Notes: a model not told the origin generated them from the letters alone. A stretch of 9,423 bases of DNA from Nitrospira sp. UBA2083 (GCA_002331625.1 DCZN01000080.1:142443-151865); one strand, 5' to 3'. Counted from the stretch's first letter, positions 1 through 8,021 are shown. Program-made: numbers and translations.

Positions 1-854
1 GCGGTGTGGTTGTAGACGACGTCAAGAATGACTTCGATCCCGGCGCTGTGGAGGGTCTTCACCATCGTTTTGAACTCGCGCACATGACGACTGCGGACAG
101 GAGAGACCGTGTATCGGATGTCCGGTGCGAAAAATCCCAAGGTGTTGTAGCCCCAATAATTTGTCAGCCCTCGATCCGCGAGATGTCGGTCGCGGACAAA
201 GTAGTGTATCGGCAGCAGTTCGACCGCTGTGATGCCGAGATCAACCAAATAGTCGAGCACGGCCGGAGTAGTCAGGGCCGCATAGGTTCCGCGCATGTGC
301 TCCGGTACGTCGGGATGCCGGGCAGTGATGCTCTTGACGTGAAGCTCGTAGATGATGGTTCTGTCCCAAGGTGTTTGGAGCTGGCGGTCGCCTCCCCACG
401 TGAAGGCCGTATCGACCACAACGCACTTGGGCATGTTCGCTGCGTTGTCTCGGTCATCGAGCGAGAGATCGCCATCGGGGTCGCCGATCCGATAGCCGAA
501 CATGGCGTCCGACCATTCGATGTTGCCGGCGATGGATTTGGCATAGGGATCGATCAACAGTTTCTTGGGATTGAACCGATGCCCCTTCTCAGGTTCGTAG
601 GGGCCATGCACCCGATAGCCATAATGTTGGCCAGGCCAGAGTCCCGGCACATACACATGCCAGATCTGGTCGGTGCGTTCCTCGAGGCGAATGCGGTGGG
701 ATTCTTTCGACGTGTCTGGCCCATCAAACAGGCACAGTTCCACCGCCGTCGCGTTCTCAGAAAAGAGCGCGAAGTTGACACCCTCTCCGTCCCACGTTGC
801 ACCGAGCGGATAGGGACGACCTGGCCACATTCGTAGAGATTGTCCTGCTACCAT
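1..854 (-). CDS. glgX: Glycogen debranching enzyme (GlgX/TreX family), N-terminal part, cut by window edge
   Basis: This glycoside hydrolase family 13 enzyme hydrolyses alpha-1,6 branches of glycogen in the cytosol, releasing linear maltodextrins. The first 284 codons read without a stop to the window edge. Residues about 9-110 form the N-terminal CBM48-type domain, opening with the family signature MWPGRPYPLGATW and GVNFALFSEN. The catalytic barrel starts near residue 165 with IIYELHVKSITARHPDVPEH and contains NYWGYNTLGFFAPD (232-245). The last residues, DVVYNHT (278-284), are conserved GH13 region I. The catalytic Asp/Glu lie beyond the edge, as do roughly 400 residues of a typical 700-residue protein. 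The start is the ATG at 854-852, preceded by a modest AGGGA; a later ATG (Met9) has no ribosome binding site. It is divergent from treZ-treY, so it probably supplies their substrate, the TreX role. Family assignment is firm; choosing GlgX over TreX as a name is a convention. Confidence 0.93.
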   Translation of the reverse strand, partial: MVAGQSLRMWPGRPYPLGATWDGEGVNFALFSENATAVELCLFDGPDTSKESHRIRLEERTDQIWHVYVPGLWPGQHYGYRVHGPYEPEKGHRFNPKKLLIDPYAKSIAGNIEWSDAMFGYRIGDPDGDLSLDDRDNAANMPKCVVVDTAFTWGGDRQLQTPWDRTIIYELHVKSITARHPDVPEHMRGTYAALTTPAVLDYLVDLGITAVELLPIHYFVRDRHLADRGLTNYWGYNTLGFFAPDIRYTVSPVRSRHVREFKTMVKTLHSAGIEVILDVVYNHT

Positions 855-1001
855 GGCGTTTCCCTGTTCCGTCTGTGTTTTGCTCTCCCCTCACCTTAAC
901 GATCATCGCGTGCTTGCGCAAGGGTGGTTCCATGTGGAGGCTCGCAATCTATCCGTGACATCGAGTCTTTCGTTCAGGCAGACTGTGAATGAGGTCTCTG
1001 A
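855..1001. promoter_or_regulatory. Divergent intergenic region between glgX and treZ
   Basis: This 147-bp gap lies between the divergent starts of glgX and treZ and must hold the promoters of both, unless transcription enters from outside. It contains a perfect 10-base palindrome, CTTGCGCAAG (913-922). Reading leftward, TTGCGC (920-915) lies 17 bases before TAAGGT, but each half matches the sigma-70 consensus at only three of six positions, so this is weak. No convincing promoter was seen for treZ. The treZ ribosome binding site is GAGG at 991-994, seven bases before its GTG. Confidence 0.4.
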
Positions 1002-2882
1002 GTGAATACGCATGCTCATAGAACCTGGCAATTGGATCTCGGTGCGAACCGTGTCGGTTCATCGGCTGTGCGGTTTCGAGTGTGGGCTCCCCGCGTCAAA
1101 CAGGTTTCCGTGCACGTGTTCAATCAAGAAGGTCGTGATCCGGTTCGAATGGAGCCGCAGGGTCAGGGTTATTTTAACCTCACGGTCGAGGGTGTGCGGG
1201 TGGGAGACCGGTATTGCTATGTCTTAGACGGCGATAAGGTCCGGCCTGATCCGGTGTCTCGGTTTCAACCGGAGGGTGTGCATCAGGCGTCTGCTGTGGT
1301 TGATCCCGACACGTTCATCTGGACGGATCATGGATGGACAGGACGCTCACTCAAGGACCTGATCATCTACGAACTCCATACCGGGACGTTTACACAGACC
1401 GGAACGTTCGAGGCGATCATCCCTCACCTGAAGTATCTCAAGCAGGAGGTGGGGATCACGGCCATCGAACTCATGCCTGTCGCGCAGTTTCCGGGCACAC
1501 GGAACTGGGGCTATGACGGGACCTACCTGTATGCACCCCATTCAACCTATGGCGGGCCGCAGGGACTCAAGACGCTCGTCAATGCCTGCCATGCCGCCGG
1601 GCTCGCGGTGATCCTGGATGTGGTGTACAACCATCTCGGTCCCGAAGGAAACTATTTGGCCGACTTCGGTCCCTACTTCACCGATCGCTACCGCACGCCC
1701 TGGGGTGACGCGGTCAATTACGACGGGCCCGACAGTGACGAGGTTCGCTATTTTGTGATCAGTAACGCGTTGTACTGGGTGACGGAATACCACATCGATG
1801 CCCTTCGCTTGGACGCGATCCATGGGATTTACGATTTCAGTGCCTCCCATATCCTCCGGGACCTTGCCGGGGCGGTGCATGATCAGGCAGACCGGCTCGG
1901 GCGACAGATCTTCGTGACCGCAGAAAGCGCGCTGAACGACGCGCGGGTCATCACGTCCCCCGAGCAGGGCGGGTATGGACTTGATGCGCAATGGAATGAT
2001 GACTTCCACCATGCGCTTCGGACCGTGCTGACGAAGGAGCGGGCCGGGTACTATCAAGATTATGAAGGGATCAGACATCTGGCGACGGCCATGCAGGACG
2101 GGTTTGTCTATTCCGGGCAATATTCACGGTATCACCGACGGCGCCATGGGAATTCGTCGAAAGGTTGTGCCCCCTCCCGATTCATCGTGTTCTCACAGAA
2201 CCATGACCAGGTTGGGAACCGGGCGTTCGGTGATCGCCTGAGCACCCAAGTTCCTTTCGAAGCGCTTAAGGTCACGGTTGCCGCCGTCTTGTTGTCGCCC
2301 AATATCCCGATGCTTTTCATGGGCGAAGAGTTCGGCGAGACGTCGCCGTTCCTCTACTTCATCGACCATAGTGACCCGGAGTTGGTCGAAGCGGTGCGTC
2401 GGGGGCGACGAGCGGAATTTGCATCCTTCTCGTGGGAAGGAGAGATTCCTGATCCGCAAGACCCGCGCACCCGCGAACGGTCGTGCCTTCATCTCACCGG
2501 CTCCCTTGATCCTCGTCGAGCTGCCATGCTGAGGTGGACCAGACAGTTGATCGAGCTCCGGACTACGGTTTCATCGCTGGGAATTGGAAGCGACTCATCC
2601 GAACACCATGTTCAGCTCCACGAACCAGATAATGTATTGGTCATCCATCGCCGGGGAGACCGAGGACCGGACGCCCTGTTGATCTTGAGTTTCAACGGCG
2701 TGCAGGCATCGATCCTTCTGCAGGAGCCGGTGGGGCACTGGCGTCTTCGACTGGACTCCGTGGGAGGGGAGGTCGAGGGGGAAGGCCAGGAGCGTCCTCC
2801 GCAAGAGGTGGCCATTGTATCGAAGGGCGTGACGCTATCTATTCAGGCCTACACCGCGGCAGTGTATTTACAAGTGGCATGA
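1002..2882 (+). CDS. treZ: Malto-oligosyltrehalose trehalohydrolase
   Basis: This cytosolic GH13 enzyme cleaves the alpha-1,4 bond next to the trehalose end of maltooligosyltrehalose, releasing free trehalose. The protein has 626 residues, near the usual 580-610. Residues about 10-100 are the N-terminal beta-sandwich (VRFRVWAPRVKQVSVHV at 23-39). The barrel follows, with YELHTGTFTQTGTF near 123-136, NWGYDGTYLYAPHSTYGG near 168-185 and region I DVVYNHLGPEGNYL at 206-219. The catalytic nucleophile is Asp271 in ALRLDAIH, the acid/base is Glu308 in FVTAESALND, and the transition-state Asp402 lies in FSQNHDQVGNR. PMLFMGEEFGE (436-446) is also typical. The start is GTG with GAGG seven bases upstream; it places the beta-sandwich in the expected register. 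treY follows 52 bp downstream on the same strand, so co-transcription is likely. I see nothing broken. Confidence 0.96.
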   Translation: MNTHAHRTWQLDLGANRVGSSAVRFRVWAPRVKQVSVHVFNQEGRDPVRMEPQGQGYFNLTVEGVRVGDRYCYVLDGDKVRPDPVSRFQPEGVHQASAVVDPDTFIWTDHGWTGRSLKDLIIYELHTGTFTQTGTFEAIIPHLKYLKQEVGITAIELMPVAQFPGTRNWGYDGTYLYAPHSTYGGPQGLKTLVNACHAAGLAVILDVVYNHLGPEGNYLADFGPYFTDRYRTPWGDAVNYDGPDSDEVRYFVISNALYWVTEYHIDALRLDAIHGIYDFSASHILRDLAGAVHDQADRLGRQIFVTAESALNDARVITSPEQGGYGLDAQWNDDFHHALRTVLTKERAGYYQDYEGIRHLATAMQDGFVYSGQYSRYHRRRHGNSSKGCAPSRFIVFSQNHDQVGNRAFGDRLSTQVPFEALKVTVAAVLLSPNIPMLFMGEEFGETSPFLYFIDHSDPELVEAVRRGRRAEFASFSWEGEIPDPQDPRTRERSCLHLTGSLDPRRAAMLRWTRQLIELRTTVSSLGIGSDSSEHHVQLHEPDNVLVIHRRGDRGPDALLILSFNGVQASILLQEPVGHWRLRLDSVGGEVEGEGQERPPQEVAIVSKGVTLSIQAYTAAVYLQVA

Positions 2883-2934
2883 CCTCATGGTGGAACGTTG
2901 ACCCGGGGACTGGCTCACAAGCACAACGATCCGT

Positions 2935-5832
2935 ATGACTGAAACGTCCACAAGCGAGCTCACGATGCCGGTGTCCACGTACCGGCTGCAGCTCAATCGA
3001 GCCTTTCCGTTCAGGGAGGCGACTGCGATCGTCCCGTATCTGCATGCCTTAGGTATTACGGACTGCTATACCTCGCCGTATCTGAAGGCGACGCCCGGCA
3101 GCGAACACGGCTACGACGTGGTGGATCCCACCGTGCTGAATCCCGAGCTTGGCACCGAAGACGAGTATCGCGAGTTCATCCGCGCGCTGCACGCCCACGA
3201 GATGGGCCACATCTTCGACGTCGTACCGAACCACATGGGAATCGGACGGTCAGCGAATGCCTGGTGGTTGGACGTGCTCGAGAACGGACCCAGCTCGCGC
3301 TGTGCGCATCTGTTCGACATCGACTGGCATCCGGTCAAACGAGAATTGGAGAACAAGGTGCTCCTGCCGATCCTCGGTGATCTCTATGGAACGGTCCTGG
3401 AGAATCAGGAAATTGCCCTGGTGTATGAGGAGGGGCGGTTCTTCATCACGTACTACGACCATCGGCTGCCTATTGGGCCGAAATCCTCGGCGATAGTCCT
3501 GACGCATCGGCTCGATGAACTGATCGCCGAGGTGGGGGTATCGTCTCCCCATGTGCAGGAATTGCAAAGCATCGTGACGGCGCTACGCAACCTCCCCTCA
3601 AGCACGGAAACCGATCCCGAACGCGTGGAGGAGAGGAATCGGGAGCGAGACATCATCAGGCAGCGCCTCGCCACGTTGGTGCGGGACAGCGAGACCATCG
3701 CGAGGTTTCTCGACGACAACGTCCGGATCTTCAACGGGACGAAGGGTGATCCGCGCAGTTTCGATCTGCTCGATGCCTTGCTCAACGATCAGGTGTATCG
3801 ACTGGCCGACTGGCGAGTGGCGGCGGAAGAAATTAATTACCGGCGGTTCTTCGACGTCAACGAGTTGGCCGCTGTCCGGATGGAGGACGATGCGGTCCTC
3901 CAGGCCTCGCACGTGCTGGTGTTTCGGCTCGTGAAAGAGGGGGCGGTGACGGGGCTGCGTGTCGATCACGTGGACGGCCTTTCCGATCCAGGCCGGTACC
4001 TCCATGAATGGCAGGTGTGGGCTCAGCGCGAGTTGGGACACCCGCTGTTCGTTGTGGTCGAAAAAATTCTTGGCAGAGACGAACCGCTGCCCGAGACCTG
4101 GCCCGTCTCCGGTACGACCGGCTACGATTTTCTAAACCTGCTGAACGGTCTCTTCGTGCAGACGACCAACGAGCGAGTGATGAGCGAGACCTACGTCCGG
4201 TTCATCCGCTGTCGCATCTCGTTCGATGACCTCGTCTATGAATCGAAGAAGCTGATCATGCAGGCCTCGATGGCCAGTGAAATCAATGTCCTTGGACACC
4301 AATTGAACTTGCTTTCCGAACGCGATCGCCGGTCGCGGGATTTCACGCTGAACAGCCTCACGAATGCCATCCGCGAGATCATCGCCTGCTTCCCCGTGTA
4401 CCGGACCTACATCACGGAGGGGCCCGAACCTCTGTTGGATCGTGACCACGCCTATATCCGTCTCGCCGTGGCCAGGGCCAAGCGACGAAACGCTGCGCTC
4501 AGCGGGCGTGTTTTCGACTTCGTCCGGTCCTTGTTGCTGAAGGAATGGGATGAGCGGACCAGTCAGGATCGCCGCGAACAGCTCCGGTTCGTGATGAAGT
4601 TCCAACAGATGACCAGTCCTGTGACTGCAAAGGGAATTGAGGATACGGCGTTCTACCAGTACCATCGGTTGGTGTCGTTGAACGAGGTCGGGGGCAATCC
4701 CGAGCTGTTCGGCGTCACGCCCGCGACTTTTCACAAGCACATGCAGGAGCGCCAGGCGCGCTGGCCCTTCTCCCTCTCGGCCACCTCCACGCACGATACG
4801 AAACGGAGCGAGGACGCGCGGGCGCGTATCAATGTGCTGTCGGAGATGCCCAGGGAATGGCGGGCCTGCGTGAACCGCTGGGCCAAACTCAACAGGAAGT
4901 ACAAAATCGACGTGGAGGGACAACTCGTTCCTGATCGAAACGAAGAGTATTTGTTCTACCAAACACTCGTCGGCGTGTGGCCTCTGACGTCCCTGGATCA
5001 TGGGCAATACCGTACCTTTTGCGATCGGGCTCAGGAATACATGAACAAGGCACTGAGGGAAGGTAAAGCCCACACGAGTTGGGTCAATCCAGAGCAGGGC
5101 TATGAAGGAGCGATGCGGCAATTTGTCGAATCGATCCTCGACCGGACCAGGCCTAATGCTTTTCTTGACGAGTTCCTTCCGTTTCAGCAGCAGGTTGCGC
5201 ACTGGGGTCTGTGGAATGCGTTGTCCCAAGTGGTGCTCAAGACGACGGCTCCCGGCGTTCCGGATTTCTATCAAGGCTCGGAGCTCTGGGATTTCAGCCT
5301 CGTCGACCCGGACAACCGTCGACCGGTGGACTATGACATGCGTGCGACTCTCGTGCATGCGCTCCAGCGTGAGCTCGCAGAGTGCGGCCCGGATGTGAGG
5401 CCGTTGGTTCGAACCCTGCTCGCTGAACGTATCGACGGAAGGATCAAACTGTATGCAACGATGAGGGCCCTGAACTTCCGTCGGGAGAATCGCTCACTTT
5501 TTCATGATGGCGAATACATTCCGCTCGATGGGTGTGGGACCAAGCAAGAGCATTGCTGTGCCTTTGCCCGTCTTCACATGGAGCAAGCCGTGGTGACGGT
5601 CGTCCCGCGACTGGTACGGTCGCTGACGAACGATGCCATGGTGCTACCGGTCGGATCGGATGTGTGGGGAGACACCTATGTGGCCGTGCCATCCTGGAGA
5701 CCGGATTCATCCTATCGTAATCTCTTCACCGGAGAGAGACTGTCGACTCAGACCGTCGGAGATCGTCAAATGCTGCCGATGGCGGAGGTGTTGTGCGAAT
5801 TTCCTGTTGCCCTGTTGGAGCGCCTGACGTAG
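2935..5832 (+). CDS. treY: Malto-oligosyltrehalose synthase
   Basis: This GH13 enzyme isomerises the reducing-end alpha-1,4 bond of a maltodextrin to an alpha,alpha-1,1 bond, giving maltooligosyltrehalose for TreZ. The 965 residues fit the long TreY family. The N-terminus has the signature MPVSTYRLQL (11-20) and TDCYTSPYLKATPGSEHGYD (42-61). Region I is DVVPNHMGIG at 95-104. The nucleophile is Asp344 in GLRVDHVDGLSDP, the acid/base Glu376 in VVVEKILGRDEPLPE, and the third carboxylate Asp621 in STHDTKRSEDARARI. MTSPVTAKGIEDTAFYQYHR (near 560-580) and VPDFYQGSELWDFSLVDPDN are further family blocks. Charged, helical residues about 200-265 match the insertion usual for this family. The ATG used has no clear Shine-Dalgarno sequence. 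A second ATG, 30 bases on at Met11, begins exactly at the conserved block and may be the true start; an in-frame TGA at 2899-2901 rules out starts further upstream. Function is firm. Confidence 0.96.
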   Translation: MTETSTSELTMPVSTYRLQLNRAFPFREATAIVPYLHALGITDCYTSPYLKATPGSEHGYDVVDPTVLNPELGTEDEYREFIRALHAHEMGHIFDVVPNHMGIGRSANAWWLDVLENGPSSRCAHLFDIDWHPVKRELENKVLLPILGDLYGTVLENQEIALVYEEGRFFITYYDHRLPIGPKSSAIVLTHRLDELIAEVGVSSPHVQELQSIVTALRNLPSSTETDPERVEERNRERDIIRQRLATLVRDSETIARFLDDNVRIFNGTKGDPRSFDLLDALLNDQVYRLADWRVAAEEINYRRFFDVNELAAVRMEDDAVLQASHVLVFRLVKEGAVTGLRVDHVDGLSDPGRYLHEWQVWAQRELGHPLFVVVEKILGRDEPLPETWPVSGTTGYDFLNLLNGLFVQTTNERVMSETYVRFIRCRISFDDLVYESKKLIMQASMASEINVLGHQLNLLSERDRRSRDFTLNSLTNAIREIIACFPVYRTYITEGPEPLLDRDHAYIRLAVARAKRRNAALSGRVFDFVRSLLLKEWDERTSQDRREQLRFVMKFQQMTSPVTAKGIEDTAFYQYHRLVSLNEVGGNPELFGVTPATFHKHMQERQARWPFSLSATSTHDTKRSEDARARINVLSEMPREWRACVNRWAKLNRKYKIDVEGQLVPDRNEEYLFYQTLVGVWPLTSLDHGQYRTFCDRAQEYMNKALREGKAHTSWVNPEQGYEGAMRQFVESILDRTRPNAFLDEFLPFQQQVAHWGLWNALSQVVLKTTAPGVPDFYQGSELWDFSLVDPDNRRPVDYDMRATLVHALQRELAECGPDVRPLVRTLLAERIDGRIKLYATMRALNFRRENRSLFHDGEYIPLDGCGTKQEHCCAFARLHMEQAVVTVVPRLVRSLTNDAMVLPVGSDVWGDTYVAVPSWRPDSSYRNLFTGERLSTQTVGDRQMLPMAEVLCEFPVALLERLT

Positions 5833-5843
5833 GAGAGACGTGA

Positions 5844-5866
5844 CCTTCCTGCCTTGCGTAGGAAGG
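5844..5866 (+). other. Hairpin between treY and the hydrogenase genes
   Basis: CCTTCCT (5844-5850) pairs perfectly with AGGAAGG (5860-5866) across a nine-base loop. It starts 12 bases after the treY stop. No T-run follows, so it is not a classical intrinsic terminator. The right arm leads directly into the purine-rich ribosome binding site GGAGGAG, so the hairpin could instead affect translation of what follows. Structure is read from sequence; role is inference. Confidence 0.45.
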
Positions 5867-5880
5867 GAGGAGTTCGTACT

Positions 5881-5904
5881 ATGACACGACCACCCGTCAC
5901 ATAA
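5881..5904 (+). CDS. Possible seven-codon leader peptide ahead of hydB
   Basis: An ATG at 5881 opens a reading frame of seven codons (MTRPPVT) that ends with TAA at 5902-5904. It is preceded by the best Shine-Dalgarno sequence in the window, AAGGGAGGAG (5863-5872), with an eight-base spacer. By contrast hydB itself starts at a GTG 13 bases after this stop, with only a close AGGG. This layout would suit a translated leader that hands ribosomes to hydB, or attenuation with the hairpin just upstream. No homologue is recognised, the peptide has no run of one amino acid to sense, and such a short frame could occur by chance. Confidence 0.25.
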   Translation: MTRPPVT

Positions 5905-5917
5905 TGAGCAGGGATTT

Positions 5918-7066
5918 GTGGCTGACAACAATCACAGAGTCCTTCCGGCAGCTCAACTCCAACGATTGCTCGATGCGTTACGCGTAAAGGGCTATCGGAT
6001 CGTCGCTCCCACTCCACGTGATGGGTCGGTCGTGTGGGAGACGATCCAGTCTGTATCAGATCTGCCGATCGGCTGGCGCGATCATCAAGCACCAGCACGC
6101 TATCGGCTGGAACAGACCGGCTCCCACGAAGTCTTTGGTGTTGTCCACGGACCGCAGTCGCTCAAACCGTTCGTCTTTGCGCCACGCGAGCCGCTCTTGC
6201 AGATCGAGCGGAGTCAGGACGGATTCGCCTCTCGCCCAACAATTCCACAACCGGAGAAAGTCGCTGTCATCGGCGCTCGTGCCTGTGATCTCGCTGGTCT
6301 GGCCATTCAAGACCGGATTTTTCTGAAGGATGCCTACCGAGATCCCTACTATGCGGCTCGCCGTGAAGGGCTGTTCGTGATTGCCGTCAACTGCACGAGG
6401 GCTCTCGCAACCTGCTTTTGTGCATCGATGGAGACCGGGCCTCGCGCCAAGAGCGGCTTCGATCTCGCCCTGACAGAAGTCGACGACCAATTTCTGATCG
6501 AAGCGGGAAGTATAGCCGGCCTTGAGGTGCTTTCCGGCCTCTCCTTGTCTCCCGCTTCAGAACCATTGATTGCAGAAGCCGCGACGCGGATCGACGCCTG
6601 TGCCAAGAGCCAGGTCAGACGGCTTGATCAGGTAGGTTTGCCAAGCACCCTATACGATGCCCATGAACATCCGCGATGGGATACTGTCGCAGGACGTTGC
6701 CTCGCCTGCACCAATTGCACGATGGTCTGTCCGACCTGCTTTTGCCATGCCATCGAAGAAACACCGGACCTCTCCCATCAACAGACCACACACATCAGGG
6801 TATGGGATTCCTGTTTTACTCAGGAGCACGGATACATCCACGGCAAGAACATTCGCCCGACGATCAAAGACCGCTACCGGATGTGGTTGACGCATAAGCT
6901 CGCGTCCTGGATGGACCAATTCGGGACGTCCGGCTGTGTCGGCTGTGGCCGATGCATCACCTGGTGCCCAGTCGGGATCGATCTGACGGAGGAGTTGTCG
7001 GCCTTGCTGACGCCGAGCACACAGCCATCAGCCACCAGCCGTCAGCACGAGTCGGCCGGCGGATAG
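5918..7066 (+). CDS. hydB: Group 3b [NiFe] hydrogenase beta subunit, 4Fe-4S electron-transfer protein
   Basis: This is the iron-sulfur subunit of a soluble bidirectional hydrogenase (sulfhydrogenase), passing electrons between the NiFe subunits and the flavin subunit HydG. The protein has 382 residues. The N-terminal half has [20 protein letters not shown] (116-135), [20 protein letters not shown] (156-175, Cys159, 166, 168). Two ferredoxin-like motifs follow: [16 protein letters not shown] (Cys261, 264, 267, 271, plus 274 and 276) and [14 protein letters not shown] (Cys340, 343, 346, 350). Between them, [14 protein letters not shown] (296-309) and RYRMWLTHK (319-327) are typical of this family. 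The start is GTG; no other in-frame start exists between it and the TGA at 5882-5884. The last 20 or so residues, rich in Ser/Thr/Gln/Ala, are encoded partly by a heptad repeat and look non-essential. hydG follows 15 bp later, so the two are probably coupled. Related anaerobic sulfite reductase subunit A is an alternative family, but the neighbours favour hydrogenase. Confidence 0.92.
   Translation: MADNNHRVLPAAQLQRLLDALRVKGYRIVAPTPRDGSVVWETIQSVSDLPIGWRDHQAPARYRLEQTGSHEVFGVVHGPQSLKPFVFAPREPLLQIERSQDGFASRPTIPQPEKVAVIGARACDLAGLAIQDRIFLKDAYRDPYYAARREGLFVIAVNCTRALATCFCASMETGPRAKSGFDLALTEVDDQFLIEAGSIAGLEVLSGLSLSPASEPLIAEAATRIDACAKSQVRRLDQVGLPSTLYDAHEHPRWDTVAGRCLACTNCTMVCPTCFCHAIEETPDLSHQQTTHIRVWDSCFTQEHGYIHGKNIRPTIKDRYRMWLTHKLASWMDQFGTSGCVGCGRCITWCPVGIDLTEELSALLTPSTQPSATSRQHESAGG
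7022..7049 (+). repeat. Four-copy heptad repeat at the 3' end of hydB
   Basis: Four successive 7-base units, consensus CAGCCAT, occupy 7022-7028, 7029-7035, 7036-7042 and 7043-7049. The first three differ at only the last two positions; the fourth is more diverged. They encode part of the Ser/Thr/Gln-rich tail of HydB, after the last iron-sulfur motif. Because seven is not a multiple of three, each change of one unit would shift the frame of the C-terminal tail. Confidence 0.7.
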
Positions 7067-7081
7067 CCTTACCGGACACCC

Positions 7082-7915
7082 ATGGCCAATCCCTACCTCA
7101 TTCATCCGGCAACCATTGTGGAGAAGATTCAGGAAGCCGAGGACATCACGACCTATCGCTTGCAACTCGTGGATGAGCAGGTGCGGCGGCAGTTTCGTTT
7201 CAAGGCCGGCCAATTCAACATGGTCTATCTGTTCGGGGTCGGTGAGGTGGCGATTTCCATCTTGTCGGATCCGGATGAGCCTCAGTTGCTCGACCATACT
7301 ATTCGAGCCGTGGGGCGAACTACACAAGCGATCGCCGGGCTACAGGCCGGTGATGTCTTGGGCATTCGAGGTCCATTTGGACAAGGGTGGCCGCTGGATG
7401 AGGCACGTGGGCGCGATGTCGTGATCGTCACGGGCGGGCTGGGCTGTGCGCCGGTCGTCGGGGCAATTGAGTACATCGTCCGGCGGCGAGCGCAATATGG
7501 GTCGATCAAGATTCTGCACGGCGTCAAGACGCCGCATGATCTCCTCTATCGCGAACGGTTCGATGCATGGCGACTCATTCCTGATACGGAGGTGTTGCTG
7601 ACCAGTGATCAGCCCGGTAAGAGTTGGAGCCATCACATCGGTGTCGTGACGGAACTGTTCGAACAGGTGACGATCGATCCCGTCAAAAGCATCGTGCTGA
7701 TGTGCGGGCCCGAGATCATGATGCGTCTGGGTGTGCCGATTCTTGTCCGCCGCGGTATTTCGTCAACCGCCATCTATGTGTCTCTGGAACGGCACATGGA
7801 ATGCGGGATTGGTCTCTGCGGCCATTGCCAGATCGGACCGTATTTTTTGTGTAAAGACGGCCCAGTCATGCGCTACGACCGAGTCGTGCCATGGCTGGGA
7901 CGGGTTGGGGTATAG
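7082..7915 (+). CDS. hydG: Group 3b [NiFe] hydrogenase gamma subunit, FAD/NAD(P)-binding reductase
   Basis: This flavoprotein exchanges electrons between the hydrogenase and NAD(P)+/NAD(P)H. The 277 residues follow the ferredoxin-NADP reductase / PyrK plan. Residues about 10-100 are the FAD-binding beta-barrel, with FKAGQFNMVYLFGVGEVAIS (40-59) and GDVLGIRGPFGQGWPL (90-105). The nucleotide-binding domain follows, with VIVTGGLGCAPV (114-125) and the C-terminal VLMCGPEIMM (205-214). The end carries a 2Fe-2S motif with Cys241, 246, 249 and 257 (MECGIGLCGHCQIGPYFLC). No Shine-Dalgarno sequence precedes the ATG, which lies 15 bp after hydB, suggesting translational coupling. The name follows Pyrococcus hydBGDA and is unrelated to the [FeFe] maturase HydG. 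Sequence alone cannot settle NAD versus NADP preference, although group 3b enzymes usually use NADP. Confidence 0.93.
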   Translation: MANPYLIHPATIVEKIQEAEDITTYRLQLVDEQVRRQFRFKAGQFNMVYLFGVGEVAISILSDPDEPQLLDHTIRAVGRTTQAIAGLQAGDVLGIRGPFGQGWPLDEARGRDVVIVTGGLGCAPVVGAIEYIVRRRAQYGSIKILHGVKTPHDLLYRERFDAWRLIPDTEVLLTSDQPGKSWSHHIGVVTELFEQVTIDPVKSIVLMCGPEIMMRLGVPILVRRGISSTAIYVSLERHMECGIGLCGHCQIGPYFLCKDGPVMRYDRVVPWLGRVGV

Positions 7916-7923
7916 TTCATTGT

Positions 7924-7995
7924 TCGTATCTCGCGAAACGTGAAGCGCAGGATGGCGTCCCTAGCTTTGTTTGGAGATACGAGATACGCTTCACG
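7924..7995 (+). repeat. Interleaved inverted repeats in the hydG-hydD gap
   Basis: Two inverted-repeat pairs are interleaved. TCGTATCTC (7924-7932) is complementary to GAGATACGA (7974-7982), and an additional AAAC (7936-7939) pairs with GTTT (7969-7972). CGTGAAGCG (7939-7947) is complementary to CGCTTCACG (7987-7995). GAGATAC is also repeated directly at 7974-7980 and 7981-7987, so the first arm has a second possible partner at 7980-7988. The order arm 1, arm 2, arm 1', arm 2' is that of an RNA pseudoknot. The 119-bp gap holds no gene. Whether this is a functional RNA structure or debris of a dispersed short repeat is unknown. Confidence 0.65.
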
Positions 7996-8021
7996 AGGAA
8001 CGTGCCATCAATGAGTCCATG

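Noticed and set aside
6..836. A 276-codon plus-strand open frame opposite glgX
   Set aside because: Its codons lie exactly opposite those of glgX, so it stays open only because that stretch of glgX avoids TTA, CTA and TCA codons. The minus strand gives a clear GlgX protein and the plus frame has no recognisable domain.
1542..2120. A 192-codon minus-strand open frame inside treZ
   Set aside because: Again codon-registered with treZ, covering its catalytic motifs; explained by codon bias.
2898..2929. A promoter in the treZ-treY gap (TTGACC at 2898)
   Set aside because: No acceptable -10 element lies 16-18 bases downstream.
4132..5358. A 408-codon minus-strand open frame inside treY
   Set aside because: It is in exact codon register with treY, the usual GC-rich antisense shadow. 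treY has all its family motifs through this stretch, and the antisense product resembles nothing I recognise.
5844..5866. Intrinsic (Rho-independent) terminator of treY
   Set aside because: The stem is good but no T-run follows; the downstream sequence is purine-rich and works better as a ribosome binding site.
5904..5987. A 27-codon frame starting at the ATG overlapping the leader stop codon
   Set aside because: It mostly overlaps hydB in another frame and lacks a ribosome binding site of its own; likely chance.
7022..7049. CRISPR-type repeat
   Set aside because: Units are seven bases, contiguous and inside a coding region, with no spacers.
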